Positions 24,464-33,741 of a stretch of DNA of 64,000 nt are shown here, in pieces. Both the position numbers and the translations under genes were made by a program. This stretch comes from Pseudoramibacter faecis. Its GTDB lineage: Bacteria; Bacillota; Clostridia; Eubacteriales; Eubacteriaceae. Positions within the stretch are counted from its first letter, which is position 1; each line of letters starts with the position of its first letter. The notes under the pieces are model-generated. The model ran no database searches, had not been told where the DNA came from, and worked only from the letters and a program-made list of their open reading frames with translations. The stretch is from positions 1 to 64,000 of the forward strand of contig NZ_JAYFFI010000003.1 of NCBI RefSeq assembly GCF_036289405.1, read 5' to 3'.

Positions 24464-25189
24464 CTATTTTTTGCCGGTGTTCGGCGGATGCTCGGCCAGA
24501 TACTTCCGATAAAGATCCGGGCGCTGTGCCGCGGTTTTCTTGAGTGCCTGCTCATGACGCCAGGCAGCAATTTTCGCATGATTCCCTGACAACAACACCT
24601 CCGGCACCGCCACCCCATCGACCACCTCCGGTCTTGTATACTGCGGGTATTCCAAAAGACCGTGCTCAAAGGACTCCTCTTCAAGACTCTCGGCATTACC
24701 GAGCACGCCGGGCAGATGGCGCGCAATGGCATCAGCTATCACCAGCGCCGGCAGTTCCCCACCGGTCAGCACATAATCCCCTATCGTATAAGATGCGCTC
24801 ACACAGCGATCTATCGCGCGCTGATCGATCCCCTCGTAGTGACCACACAAAAAAATAAGCCCCTCAGTCGCTGCCATCTGATATGCTAATGACCGTGCCT
24901 CTCCGGTATCAAACGGTTTTCCTCCCGGCGACAGACAAATCACCGGATATTGATCGTGATTCGGAACGCTTTCGATCGCGCGGATCACCGGCGGTGCCTG
25001 CATCACCATGCCGGCACCGCCGCCATAGGGATAATCGTCGACTCGGTGATGCTTGTTGTGCGCGAAGGCACGGATATCGACAATTTTAATCTGGATGGCT
25101 CCATTGGCCACGGCGCGCCCCATCATGCTCTCAGAAAAATACGTTGCGATCGTCTTTGGAAAAAGCGTCACAAAATAAAAAGTACTCAT
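24464..25189 (-). CDS. trmD: tRNA (guanine-N1)-methyltransferase
   Basis: A 241-residue SPOUT enzyme that makes m1G37 in tRNAs and prevents +1 frameshifting. The knot region is visible as LCGHYEGIDQRAIDRC and YTIGDYVLTGGELPA. PYGGGAGMVMQAPPV near residue 52 and the C-terminal SGNHAKIAAWRHEQALKKT are diagnostic. It overlaps the rimM stop by four bases. The gene sits between rimM and rplS as usual. Confidence 0.97.
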   Translation of the reverse strand: MSTFYFVTLFPKTIATYFSESMMGRAVANGAIQIKIVDIRAFAHNKHHRVDDYPYGGGAGMVMQAPPVIRAIESVPNHDQYPVICLSPGGKPFDTGEARSLAYQMAATEGLIFLCGHYEGIDQRAIDRCVSASYTIGDYVLTGGELPALVIADAIARHLPGVLGNAESLEEESFEHGLLEYPQYTRPEVVDGVAVPEVLLSGNHAKIAAWRHEQALKKTAAQRPDLYRKYLAEHPPNTGKK

Positions 25190-25710
25190 AATTCAAAATA
25201 ATCCTGGGGAATATCTGCCGAAAGCACACCGGCCGTCAAATCCCAATCCGGGAAAAAGATGCGGCGAAAAGGCACATATAAGTGTTTGCAGCTTCCCGCC
25301 AGACGAATATCCAAGGTATCCACCGTGCCTGTCGTCGTGAGCACATCGGCCACCACACCGATCTCCCCTCGGGCGCAATCTACCACATTCATTCCGATCA
25401 AATCGGCAATATAAATTTCATGATCCCCCAGCGGTTCTCCCTGTTCCCGGGGAATCATCACGCGGAATTGCTTCAGCGTCTCACTGGCATTGCGATCATC
25501 CACACCCGCGAGCTTGATGAGCACATTCCCCTTGTGCACACGAACCGATTCAACGACATAAGCCGTCTTCTCTTCATTGCACGGATGCATCAGCCACACT
25601 TGATCTAATGCATCAAAACGTTTCACATCGTCAGTTATGGGTGCAACTTTTATTTCCCCGCGAATGCCATGGACTTTCACGACTCGGCCAATGATCAGCC
25701 AATCCTTCAT
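25186..25710 (-). CDS. rimM: Ribosome maturation factor RimM
   Basis: A 174-residue RimM, needed for maturation of the 30S head through binding S19. The N-terminal GRVVKVHGIRGEIKVAPITD and the C-terminal PRC-barrel (EIYIADLIGMNVVD, followed by YVPFRRIFFPDWDL) are visible. I start at MKDWLIIG, after AAAGAGATCAAC, not at the longer frame's first codon. It overlaps trmD by four bases. Confidence 0.95.
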   Translation of the reverse strand: MKDWLIIGRVVKVHGIRGEIKVAPITDDVKRFDALDQVWLMHPCNEEKTAYVVESVRVHKGNVLIKLAGVDDRNASETLKQFRVMIPREQGEPLGDHEIYIADLIGMNVVDCARGEIGVVADVLTTTGTVDTLDIRLAGSCKHLYVPFRRIFFPDWDLTAGVLSADIPQDYFEL

Positions 25711-25818
25711 GTTGATCTCTTTCATTCCTTTGCCACTCATCCTTTTCCCAGACAGTTATTCTGAATACAGCAACTTATAAAAAAATGACCCGCTTTCACG
25801 AATCATTCCTTATAATTA

Positions 25819-26049
25819 TTAATCCACAATATCGAGCAGAACATGCTTGTCCTGCTGGGTGCCGGCGGCTTTCAACACAGAACGAATGGCTTTGGCAATG
25901 CGCCCCTGACGGCCGATGACTTTGCCCATGTCGCTGTCCGCAACACGAAGCTCCACAAAAATCTCGTGGCGCTTTTCTGTTTCAGTCACTTCAACTTCAT
26001 CGGGATGATCGACTAAAGCTTTGGCGATAATTTCAACCAGATCCTTCAT
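25819..26049 (-). CDS. khpA: KH-domain RNA-binding protein KhpA
   Basis: A 76-residue single-KH protein. The KH core GKVIGRQGRIAKAIRSVLKA carries the GxxG-type loop (GRQG). KhpA partners with KhpB/Jag in Firmicutes and affects cell-size control and RNA regulation. It lies between rpsP and rimM, its normal place. The start has AGGAGATAGGC upstream. Confidence 0.94.
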   Translation of the reverse strand: MKDLVEIIAKALVDHPDEVEVTETEKRHEIFVELRVADSDMGKVIGRQGRIAKAIRSVLKAAGTQQDKHVLLDIVD

Positions 26050-26062
26050 GCCTATCTCCTAA

Positions 26063-26308
26063 TTAGTCGATGATGTTTTCTTTCTTTAAAAGTGCTTTCA
26101 CAGTGTCGGAGGGCTTTGCGCCATTGGCGATCCATTTTTTCACAGCATCGCCATCAATTTTAATAACCGGCGGCTCTGCGGTCGGATTGTAGTAGCCGAC
26201 TTCTTCAATGAATTTACCGTCACGCGGTGCGCGAATATCCGCGACTACCAACCTGTAAAATGGACTCTTCTTTTTACCCATCCGTTTCATTCTAATCTTT
26301 ACTGCCAT
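26063..26308 (-). CDS. rpsP: 30S ribosomal protein S16
   Basis: An 81-residue S16: MAVKIRMKRMGKKKSPFYRL, VADIRAPRDGKFIEEVGYYN and the usual short Lys-rich C-terminus. The start follows AAGGAGAAAAACA; an upstream in-frame ATG is 13 codons earlier without a ribosome site. It follows ffh by about 47 bases. Confidence 0.96.
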   Translation of the reverse strand: MAVKIRMKRMGKKKSPFYRLVVADIRAPRDGKFIEEVGYYNPTAEPPVIKIDGDAVKKWIANGAKPSDTVKALLKKENIID

Positions 26309-26355
26309 TGTTTTTCTCCTTTCAATGTTCTGATTTATGTTCAGCAAACCCTGGT

Positions 26356-27705
26356 TTACATAAACGGCAATTTCATACGGCCTTTCTTGCGGCCTTTTCC
26401 CATACTGCCCATTTGCTTCATCATCTTGCGGCTCTGATCGAATCCCTTGAGCAGACGATTAACATCCGCCACGCTGGTGCCGCTGCCATTGGCAATGCGT
26501 TTACGGCGGCTTCCGTTGATAATTTCGGGCTTGGACCGTTCTCCCGGCGTCATTGCGTAAATAATCGCCTCGGTCCGTTTCGTCTGTTGTTCGGTTTTGA
26601 CCATATCGAGTCCAGCCAGCGCTTTTTTATTCATCCCCGGCATCATCTCAAGCAAACTTGTGAGGGATCCCATTTTCTGCAATTGATGAAGCTGGTCTAA
26701 AAAGTCACTCAGATCGAACGTTGCCTTTCGGATTTTTTCTTCCATCGCCCGGGCTTGCTCTTCGTCAACCATCTCCTGAGCCTTGTCAATGAGGGACAAT
26801 ACATCACCCATACCGAGGATTCGCGATGCCATTCGATCCGGATGAAAGCGTTCAAGGTCCGATAATTTTTCACCGCTCCCGATGAAAACAATCGGCTTAC
26901 CGGTCGTGTAAGTAACCGACAAGGCGGCACCGCCTCGCGTGTCCCCATCCAACTTGGTGAGCACCACCCCGGAAATATCCAACTGATCATCGAAACTTTT
27001 CGCGACGTTGACTGATTCCTGACCGGTCATGCCATCAACCACCAACAAGGTTTCCGTGGGTTGGACCAACTCCTTGATATCCGTCAGTTCACGCATCAGG
27101 CGTTCATCAATTTGCAGACGCCCCGCCGTGTCCAAAATCACCAGATTATACCCCTGTTTTTGGGCATGACTGATCGCCTGGTTTGCAATAATCCGCGGTT
27201 CCTTCATTCCCGGCATGGTGTAAACCGGAATATCCAACTGTTCGCCCAAAACCTTTAACTGATCAATAGCCGCCGGGCGATAAACGTCACAGGCCACCAG
27301 CAAAGGCTTCGATTTGTTTTCTTTCCGGAGCAGATTGGCAATTTTACCGGCCGTCGTAGTTTTGCCGGCCCCCTGCAGTCCAACCATCATGAAAATATTC
27401 AAGTCGTTTTTCTGAAGCTCCAGCGGCTTGATTTCACCGCCGAGCAATCGAGTCATTTCATCATTAACGACTTTAATATACTGTTGACCGGGTGTCAGCG
27501 ATTTTAAAATCTCTTCGCCCTGCGCCCGCTCACTGACGGCCTTGGTAAACCGTTTGACCACTTTAAAGTTGACATCCGCTTCTAAAAGAGCCAGTTTGAT
27601 TTCCCGGTTCGCCGCTTTAATGTCGGCTTCATCCAATTTCCCTTTGCGGCGCATACCAGCAAAGATGTCTTGAAATTTTTCATTCAATCCTTCAAATACC
27701 ATCAT
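26356..27705 (-). CDS. ffh: Signal recognition particle protein Ffh
   Basis: A 449-residue SRP54-type GTPase that binds signal sequences and targets membrane proteins with FtsY. The N domain is followed by the G domain: GLQGAGKTTTAGKIA (G1), DVYRPAAIDQL, DTAGRLQIDERLM (G3), TKLDGDTRGG (G4). The Met-rich M domain (MGSLTSLLEMMPGMNKKALA, SRKMMKQMGSM) ends the protein. Eleven bases separate it from ylxM. Confidence 0.97.
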   Translation of the reverse strand: MMVFEGLNEKFQDIFAGMRRKGKLDEADIKAANREIKLALLEADVNFKVVKRFTKAVSERAQGEEILKSLTPGQQYIKVVNDEMTRLLGGEIKPLELQKNDLNIFMMVGLQGAGKTTTAGKIANLLRKENKSKPLLVACDVYRPAAIDQLKVLGEQLDIPVYTMPGMKEPRIIANQAISHAQKQGYNLVILDTAGRLQIDERLMRELTDIKELVQPTETLLVVDGMTGQESVNVAKSFDDQLDISGVVLTKLDGDTRGGAALSVTYTTGKPIVFIGSGEKLSDLERFHPDRMASRILGMGDVLSLIDKAQEMVDEEQARAMEEKIRKATFDLSDFLDQLHQLQKMGSLTSLLEMMPGMNKKALAGLDMVKTEQQTKRTEAIIYAMTPGERSKPEIINGSRRKRIANGSGTSVADVNRLLKGFDQSRKMMKQMGSMGKGRKKGRMKLPFM

Positions 27706-27716
27706 TCACCAGCCTT

Positions 27717-28103
27717 TTAAAATGTATCGGCGAATTGCCGAATTTTGTTCGCAATATCTGCCAGCGTTTGTCGCAGTTTCGCGTTCTCTCTGATCTGAGG
27801 ATCATCCATCACGCCGGCCATTTCCTCCGCCGTGCCGCTGATCAGTTTTCGATTATTGCGAAAACGTGTGACTAAGCCCAATTTTTCTTCATAGGCCTTC
27901 AGCTGCCGACGCCCGCGTCGAAGCGCATCGGATGCCCCTTGACGCGTCATCTGTGTCAGTTCCGCAATTTCAGAGACGGAGCAGTCCTCGTTGTAGTAAT
28001 AGCTCAGCACCAACTTCAATCGTTCCGATAGAAGCTCACCATAAAAATCGAAGAGAAATTGCTCCTCAATTTTCTCCCGGACCTTTTCATTTCTATTCTG
28101 CAT
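27717..28103 (-). CDS. ylxM: YlxM/p13 family helix-turn-helix protein
   Basis: A 128-residue protein of the UPF0122 (YlxM) family. It resembles a sigma-70 region 4 helix-turn-helix: LSYYYNEDCSVSEIAELTQM and TRQGASDALRRGRRQLKAYE. The family stimulates SRP GTPase activity in some species and is nearly always next to ffh. Normal length is about 110 residues; the C-terminal tail here is slightly longer. It has its own promoter at 28131-28159. Confidence 0.93.
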   Translation of the reverse strand: MQNRNEKVREKIEEQFLFDFYGELLSERLKLVLSYYYNEDCSVSEIAELTQMTRQGASDALRRGRRQLKAYEEKLGLVTRFRNNRKLISGTAEEMAGVMDDPQIRENAKLRQTLADIANKIRQFADTF

Positions 28104-28130
28104 CTCTATCTTGACTCCGATAACTTTTAT

Positions 28131-28159
28131 ATTTTACAGATCCGCCGTCTTTTTGTCAA
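28131..28159 (-). promoter_or_regulatory. Promoter of the ylxM-ffh operon
   Basis: TTGACA (28154-28159) and TAAAAT (28131-28136) are 17 bases apart on the minus strand, 27 bases before ylxM. Just upstream, TTGTCAAG and CTTGACAA form an inverted repeat around seven bases, with the -35 in one arm. This separates ylxM-ffh from ftsY. Confidence 0.8.
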
Positions 28160-28211
28160 GCTTTTTTCTTGACAATTTGTCTTTGCGCTTTCTTGAGGCG
28201 TGTGCAGCCGT

Positions 28212-29129
28212 TCACGCGTTTGAATCACTGGTATCGTAAAGCAATTTCACAAATTCGCGGGCATCAAAGGGCACCAAATCATCCGCACCTTCACCGAGAC
28301 CCACATATTCAACGGGGATTTTCAATTCATTAATCATCGGAATCACCACACCGCCTTTCGCCGTGCCATCCATTTTCGTCATCACAATACCACTTAGATG
28401 CACGGCTTCATTAAAGGTGCGTGCTTGGGCCAAAGCATTTTGCCCGGTCGTCGCGTCAACCACCAGCAAATTGTGCACATCAAAGCCTTGGCCCTCCCGA
28501 TCGATGATTCGACTGAGCTTTTCAAGTTCATTCATCAGATTCACTTTGTTGTGCAGACGTCCGGCCGTGTCGCAGATCAACACATCTGCATGTCGGGAGC
28601 GTGCCGCATGCAGTGCATCGTAGACAACCGATGCCGGATCCGCTCCCGATGCACTGGCAATGATATCCACGCCGATGCGCTCTGCCCAAGCTTTCAGCTG
28701 TTCCGCCGCGGCTGCCCGGAAGGTATCTGCCGCCGCCAACATGACCGTCTTGCCGTCATTCTTATAACGCTGAGCTAATTTGGCAATCGTGGTGGTTTTT
28801 CCAACGCCATTGACCCCGACCACCAATATCACAGCCGGCATCTGCATCGGAGTCGCCGTCACCGTAACCATCTCCGTCATAATGGATTCAAGCAGCCCTA
28901 AAACTTCCTCGCTTTTTTTAATCCCCTTTTGTTTAATCTCTTTTTGCAGCTGGTCGATAATTGCTTCTGACGTTTCAATGCTTATATCCGACAGAATCAA
29001 ACTTTCTTCCAGCTCATCAAAAAAGTCTTCATCCAGGTTTTTGTAGTACAGGGCACGGTTAATCTTCTCAGAAAAATTCTTTCTGGTGCCTGCCAGTTTA
29101 TCTTTCATCCGCTGATACAAAGATGCCAT
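28212..29129 (-). CDS. ftsY: SRP receptor FtsY
   Basis: A 305-residue SRP receptor GTPase. The short form lacks a long acidic A domain. G motifs: VGVNGVGKTTTIAKLA (G1), DTFRAAAAEQLKAWAER (insertion-box region), DTAGRLHNKVNLMNEL (G3) and TKMDGTAKGG (G4). It delivers ribosome-SRP complexes to the translocon. It follows smc by about 31 bases, as usual for Firmicutes. Confidence 0.97.
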   Translation of the reverse strand: MASLYQRMKDKLAGTRKNFSEKINRALYYKNLDEDFFDELEESLILSDISIETSEAIIDQLQKEIKQKGIKKSEEVLGLLESIMTEMVTVTATPMQMPAVILVVGVNGVGKTTTIAKLAQRYKNDGKTVMLAAADTFRAAAAEQLKAWAERIGVDIIASASGADPASVVYDALHAARSRHADVLICDTAGRLHNKVNLMNELEKLSRIIDREGQGFDVHNLLVVDATTGQNALAQARTFNEAVHLSGIVMTKMDGTAKGGVVIPMINELKIPVEYVGLGEGADDLVPFDAREFVKLLYDTSDSNA

Positions 29130-29160
29130 TTCTTACCTCTTTCTTTTTTAAGCCTTCCAT

Positions 29161-32100
29161 TTAAGAATGCCTCTTAGGCTCCGTATAATCTGAAATATGA
29201 ATGGACAATAATTTGGAGACTCCCGATTTGGCCATCGATACCCCGTAAATCGTATCGCACACCTTGAGGGTATTCTTTCGGTGCGTGATCAAAATAAACT
29301 GGGTTTTACTCGCGACGGTCTCCAAATAGCGCGTGAAACGATCGATATTGTGATCGTCCAGCGCAGCGTCAATTTCATCAATCACGCAAAACGGCGACGG
29401 ATTCAAGGTTAAAAAAGCGAAAAGCAGAGCGATGGCCGTCATGGATTTTTCCCCGCCGGACAATAACGAGAGCTGTTTCAAATGTTTTCCCGGCGGTCTC
29501 GCCATCAGCTCGATGCCGCTTTCCAAAATATGGTCGGGATCCTCATAGCGCAGAGAAGCCTGACCGCCTTCAAACAAAATTTTAAAAATCTCTCCAAAGG
29601 ATTGCTGCAATTTCTCGAACCCTTCGGCAAATTGTGCGGTCATCGCTTCGGATAACGCCTGAATAATGGTCTCTACTTCCTGCTTACTGCTTTCCAAATC
29701 TCTGTATTGTCCGCGGACAAATTGGTAGCGCGTGTTCAATGCTGAAAAACTTTCGATTGCACCAACATTCACATTGCCGAGGGCCTCTATCTGCTGACTC
29801 AGTTCTCGCTGGCGTTTTTCACTCACATCCACTTCCGACAAATCGTGATCTGCCAGCCAGTCTGAAACCATTAACGGATTAAAATCGTAGCGGGTCTTGA
29901 TTTTTTCCTCAAGCCCTTCCTTTATCGCCAAAATTCGGTTTTGAGCAATCTCCAGTTTATTTTTCGCTTCGTTTTGAACAACCAAATCGTGGTTGAAGCT
30001 TCTGATTTGCCCGTCCATCGTCTCAATCTCCATGGCTATGGCCTTTTGATTTTCATTTTGGATTTGCCGCTTCGCTGCAATACGCTGATGCTTTTCTTCA
30101 ATCTCAGCAATCTGTGCCTGGGCCTGCGCCAAATCTTTTTGAGCTGCTGCCAGAACCGCCGATCCCCTTTCTCGTTCGATCTGCATGCGTTTTTGCTCAC
30201 CGGCCAGACTTTCAAGCTGTGTTTTCCGTTCGGCTAACAGGCGATCATTTTGTCGGCAGATTTCTTCTGATCGTGCTTTTTGAATCTCCAGCGTTGATAA
30301 CGCTTCGCGCAGCTTGAAACGCTGTCGTTCCAAATCCGCTTTTTCCGCGGTTAAGGCTTCCTCGCCATTTTCCCGATCCGCCAGAGAAGCCATCCTTTGT
30401 TCGAGCGTTTTTTGGGTTTGCTTCCGGTTTTCGTTTTCTGCCTGCAAATCGTGATCCGTAATTTGGGCCGCTTCAAGGTTATCCCGCAAATCCTTCAAAT
30501 GCTGTTCCAAAGCTTTTTGGCGTTGTTCCTGCTGCCAGTTCTCCTGCTCCCAATGCGTTTGTTTCTCTTTTAACGTCGCCCGTTTCCCTTTCAGCTCATC
30601 CACTTTAATCTTTTGTTCGGCCAATCGCCGCTTGAGGGCCGCACCTTCGGTTTTCAGCATTTTAAGTTCCGCTTGTAATCTTGCGAGCTCCGCTTTATGC
30701 GCGAGCGGAGAATTTTTCTGCTTTTTCGATGTCCCACCGACAATCGCCCCTCCCGGATAAAAAACTTCTCCGGAAAGGGTCACGATCGTCAATTGCCGGA
30801 AGCGTTTTCGAATCGGTTTGGCCGCATCAAAACCACGAACGACCACAACCCGCCCCAAAAGGCTGTCGATCGCCGGTCGCACGGCCGCGCCGCAGGATAC
30901 CAATTCAGAGGCAATCCCGTATACGCCACTTTGTTCCAGAATTTCAGCCCGTTCGCGGCTGTTCAAAGAGCGAAAATGCAGATTGTTCAACGGCAAAAAC
31001 GTTTCGCGCCCCGCGCGATGTTTTTTAAGCAATTCAATGCAGGCATTCGCTGTTTCTACTTTTGCCACCACGATGTTCTGACTCCGACCGCCCAAAACCG
31101 TATCGATGGCCTGGGTTAAAGTTTCCGGCACGTCTATCAGTTCTCCGATCGGCCCGTAAACCGCTTTGCGAACGACATCCGGCAGAACATCCTGCTTCAT
31201 AATGAGCCGAATCCCGGGATAATAATTTTGATACCGATCCTGTGCGTTTTTTAAATACGTCCATTTGGAACTGGCAACCTGAAAATTATTTTTCTGCAGC
31301 CGATATCGATTAAGCAAATCTTCATACGTTTGATTTTCTGCTTCCCATTGTTTTTGAAGCGTTTGATTTTCTGCATTCAGTTGCTCCGTTTGCACCTGCC
31401 GGGCTTCAAGCGTCGCCTGCATCGCCTCGATTTGCTGCCCGCGATCGTGAATATCGGCGCGGATGGTTTGTAAATTTTGCCGGGCAATCGTCATCCGCGT
31501 TTCGAGAGATGCCTGCTCCGCCATCAATTGTGATTGCTGCTTTGCCAAAGCGGAGCGACGATCGCTCAACGCTTGTTCAGCCTGCATCCGGTGATCCATT
31601 TTCTCCTGAATGGTCTGCAGAGAAAGCGCCAATGCCCGATCTTTCTCCTGATGGCGGCCCATTTTTTTGGTAAGATCCTTTAGTTTTTGTTGCTCCGCGG
31701 CAACTGCCTCCTGGGCAGTGGCAAGTGCATTTTGGGCTGACCGCCGTTGTTCATCCTGAAGTTTTTCCCGCTCACAAAGTTTATCCATGTCATTCTGGCC
31801 GTGTCGAATCTTCTCTGCCAACACAACCTTATTTTCTTTAACGGCGGTCAAGGCCTGACGTGTCGACTCCGCCTGAGCCTCTAAATCCTCCTGCTCCGCC
31901 AATTGGTCCCGATTTTGAACGCGCAGTCGCTGATAACGGGCATCTGCATCGTGGAGTGCGATTTCCGTTTGTTTGATCTGTGCATTCGCGTCTGCAATGT
32001 GGGCTTCGCTTTGCGCCAATCGATCGCTTAGGTCCCGCCAACGCTCATCAAAACGAAATAAATCCACAGCTTTAAGCTCTTCCCGCAGCTCCAAATATTG

Positions 32101-32739
32101 TTTGGCTTTTGCCGATTGTTTTTCTAAAGGTTTGCGCTGGCGATTGAGTTCCTCAAGGATATCCAACACCCGATCCATATTTTCCTGGGCTGTCGTCAGT
32201 TGTCGTTCGGCCTCTTGTTTGCGCATTTTGTAATTGACAATGCCCACCGCCTCCTCCACGATTTCACGGAGTGTCTGAGGCGAACTGTTAACAATATTTT
32301 CGATGCTGCCCTGGCTGACAACCGAATACCCATTGCGACCAAGACCCGTATCGGCAAAGATCGTCTGGATATCCTTCAGACGAACTTGCCTGCCATTAAT
32401 TTTATAAACGGACTCTCCGGAACGAAAGATCCTTCTCGTCACGCTGACCTCATCCGGTTGATCTGCCAGATAGCCCAAACCGTTATCCAAAGTTAAAACG
32501 ACCTCTGCATAATTCATCGGCTTGTGGTAATCGGTTCCGGAAAAAATCACATCCTCCATGCGTTTTCCGCGGAGAGACTTGCTCCGCTGCTCTCCCAGAA
32601 CCCAGCGTATCGCATCAATAATATTGCTCTTGCCGCTGCCGTTTGGTCCGACAATCGCAGCGATCATTTGATCAAAAGATAATTCAATCGTGTCCGCAAA
32701 AGATTTAAATCCTGTGATTCGCAGTGATTTTAAATGCAT
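29161..32739 (-). CDS. smc: Chromosome partition protein SMC
   Basis: A 1192-residue SMC ATPase. The N-terminal head has FKSFAD and AIVGPNGSGKSNIIDAIRWV (Walker A). Two long coiled coils (about residues 165-500 and 670-1000) flank the hinge, which contains GPIGELIDVPETL and NIVVAKVETANACIELL. The C-terminal head has LSGGEKSMTAIALLFA (signature) and FCVIDEIDAALDDHN (Walker B and D-loop). It condenses and orients replicated chromosomes with ScpAB, which are not in the window. rnc ends three bases before its start, so the pair is co-transcribed. Confidence 0.97.
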   Translation of the reverse strand: MHLKSLRITGFKSFADTIELSFDQMIAAIVGPNGSGKSNIIDAIRWVLGEQRSKSLRGKRMEDVIFSGTDYHKPMNYAEVVLTLDNGLGYLADQPDEVSVTRRIFRSGESVYKINGRQVRLKDIQTIFADTGLGRNGYSVVSQGSIENIVNSSPQTLREIVEEAVGIVNYKMRKQEAERQLTTAQENMDRVLDILEELNRQRKPLEKQSAKAKQYLELREELKAVDLFRFDERWRDLSDRLAQSEAHIADANAQIKQTEIALHDADARYQRLRVQNRDQLAEQEDLEAQAESTRQALTAVKENKVVLAEKIRHGQNDMDKLCEREKLQDEQRRSAQNALATAQEAVAAEQQKLKDLTKKMGRHQEKDRALALSLQTIQEKMDHRMQAEQALSDRRSALAKQQSQLMAEQASLETRMTIARQNLQTIRADIHDRGQQIEAMQATLEARQVQTEQLNAENQTLQKQWEAENQTYEDLLNRYRLQKNNFQVASSKWTYLKNAQDRYQNYYPGIRLIMKQDVLPDVVRKAVYGPIGELIDVPETLTQAIDTVLGGRSQNIVVAKVETANACIELLKKHRAGRETFLPLNNLHFRSLNSRERAEILEQSGVYGIASELVSCGAAVRPAIDSLLGRVVVVRGFDAAKPIRKRFRQLTIVTLSGEVFYPGGAIVGGTSKKQKNSPLAHKAELARLQAELKMLKTEGAALKRRLAEQKIKVDELKGKRATLKEKQTHWEQENWQQEQRQKALEQHLKDLRDNLEAAQITDHDLQAENENRKQTQKTLEQRMASLADRENGEEALTAEKADLERQRFKLREALSTLEIQKARSEEICRQNDRLLAERKTQLESLAGEQKRMQIERERGSAVLAAAQKDLAQAQAQIAEIEEKHQRIAAKRQIQNENQKAIAMEIETMDGQIRSFNHDLVVQNEAKNKLEIAQNRILAIKEGLEEKIKTRYDFNPLMVSDWLADHDLSEVDVSEKRQRELSQQIEALGNVNVGAIESFSALNTRYQFVRGQYRDLESSKQEVETIIQALSEAMTAQFAEGFEKLQQSFGEIFKILFEGGQASLRYEDPDHILESGIELMARPPGKHLKQLSLLSGGEKSMTAIALLFAFLTLNPSPFCVIDEIDAALDDHNIDRFTRYLETVASKTQFILITHRKNTLKVCDTIYGVSMAKSGVSKLLSIHISDYTEPKRHS

Positions 32740-32742
32740 GCG

Positions 32743-33432
32743 TTACTCCGATGGGCTTTTTTCATGCTTCAAACGCGCGTGCAGGCTTTTCTTGGCCGCC
32801 TGCTGCTCCGCTTCTTTTTTTGTCTTTCCCCGACCGTTGCTGCTCATCTGCCCATTGATCATCAAGGTAACAAAAAAAGTTTTATCGTGTTCCGGACCGT
32901 CTGCCTTATCAAGAACGTATTCAATAACATGATCATTTTGCTTTTGAATCAGCTCTTGTAGCGCTGTTTTATAGTCGTTGGTCAGACGGCCGGCAATCGC
33001 CATCTCTATATTGTCAGACAAAAGTTCAACAGTTTTCTTTTGCGACGTCGAATAATCCGAATCCAAAAAAATAGCTCCCAGCATGGCCTCAAACGCATTT
33101 TCCAGAATCGACTGCCGACTTCTCCCCCCGGATATCACTTCACCCTTTCCCAGGTGAAGGTAATTTCCCAAGTGCAATCGCCGTGCTGCCTGCGACAACG
33201 ATTCGGAACAAACAATACTAGCCCGCAATTTGGTCATTTTGCCTTCATCAAAATCAAAATGCTTAAACAAATAATCTGAAATCGATAACTCTAAAACAGC
33301 ATCGCCTAAATATTCCAGGCGCTCGTTATTCTTCTCACTATTGCCATGCGAACTATGGGTCAATGCTTCGTGCAGGTATGTCTGATTTTTAAAGATATAT
33401 CCTATGCTTTGCTGCAGTTTCAATGCTTCCAT
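32743..33432 (-). CDS. rnc: Ribonuclease III
   Basis: A 229-residue double-strand-specific RNase for rRNA and mRNA processing. The catalytic signature NERLEYLGDAVLELSISDYL is near residue 37, with the second acidic site in ENAFEAMLGAIFLDS. The C-terminal dsRNA-binding domain spans DYKTALQELIQKQN to KKEAEQQAAKKSL. It lies between acpP and smc, the standard Firmicutes order. Confidence 0.97.
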   Translation of the reverse strand: MEALKLQQSIGYIFKNQTYLHEALTHSSHGNSEKNNERLEYLGDAVLELSISDYLFKHFDFDEGKMTKLRASIVCSESLSQAARRLHLGNYLHLGKGEVISGGRSRQSILENAFEAMLGAIFLDSDYSTSQKKTVELLSDNIEMAIAGRLTNDYKTALQELIQKQNDHVIEYVLDKADGPEHDKTFFVTLMINGQMSSNGRGKTKKEAEQQAAKKSLHARLKHEKSPSE

Positions 33433-33465
33433 ACGCGATCCTCCGTTGTTAAAATTTCACCATAT

Positions 33466-33493
33466 CAAGAAAAGCCCCCTGATTCAGGGAGCT
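33466..33493 (-). terminator. Terminator between acpP and rnc
   Basis: AGCTCCCTGA and TCAGGGGGCT (33473-33493 read on the minus strand) pair over ten positions with one G-T pair and a very short loop, followed by TTTCTT. It lies 20 bases after the acpP stop and weakens readthrough into rnc. Confidence 0.75.
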
Positions 33494-33513
33494 CATCATC
33501 ACTTAAATAAAGA

Positions 33514-33741
33514 TTATTTGTCGAGGACCTTCAGGATGTCGCCGACGGTCTTCACATTTTCCAATTCATCATCCGGAACTTTAACGCCAAATTCGTCTTC
33601 GAAAGCCATGACCAGCTCAACGATATCCAAAGAATCAGCTTCCAGATCTTCTACCAGGTTGCTTTCTTCCGTAATTTCGTCTTCGGAAACACCCAATTGT
33701 TCAGCAATAATGCTCTTAACAGATTCAAATTTGTCACTCAT
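33514..33741 (-). CDS. acpP: Acyl carrier protein
   Basis: A 75-residue acyl carrier protein. The phosphopantetheine serine is in EADSLDIVELV near residue 37, in an acidic four-helix protein (EESNLVEDLEAD). It carries growing fatty acyl chains. I start at MSDKFESV: GGAG lies nine bases upstream, and the ATG overlaps the plsX stop as ATGAGTGA, so translation is coupled to plsX. Confidence 0.96.
   Translation of the reverse strand: MSDKFESVKSIIAEQLGVSEDEITEESNLVEDLEADSLDIVELVMAFEDEFGVKVPDDELENVKTVGDILKVLDK

Noticed and set aside
29941..31119. Plus-strand frames opposite smc
   Set aside because: They are antisense shadows of a fully coding, well-conserved smc gene, with no ribosome sites.
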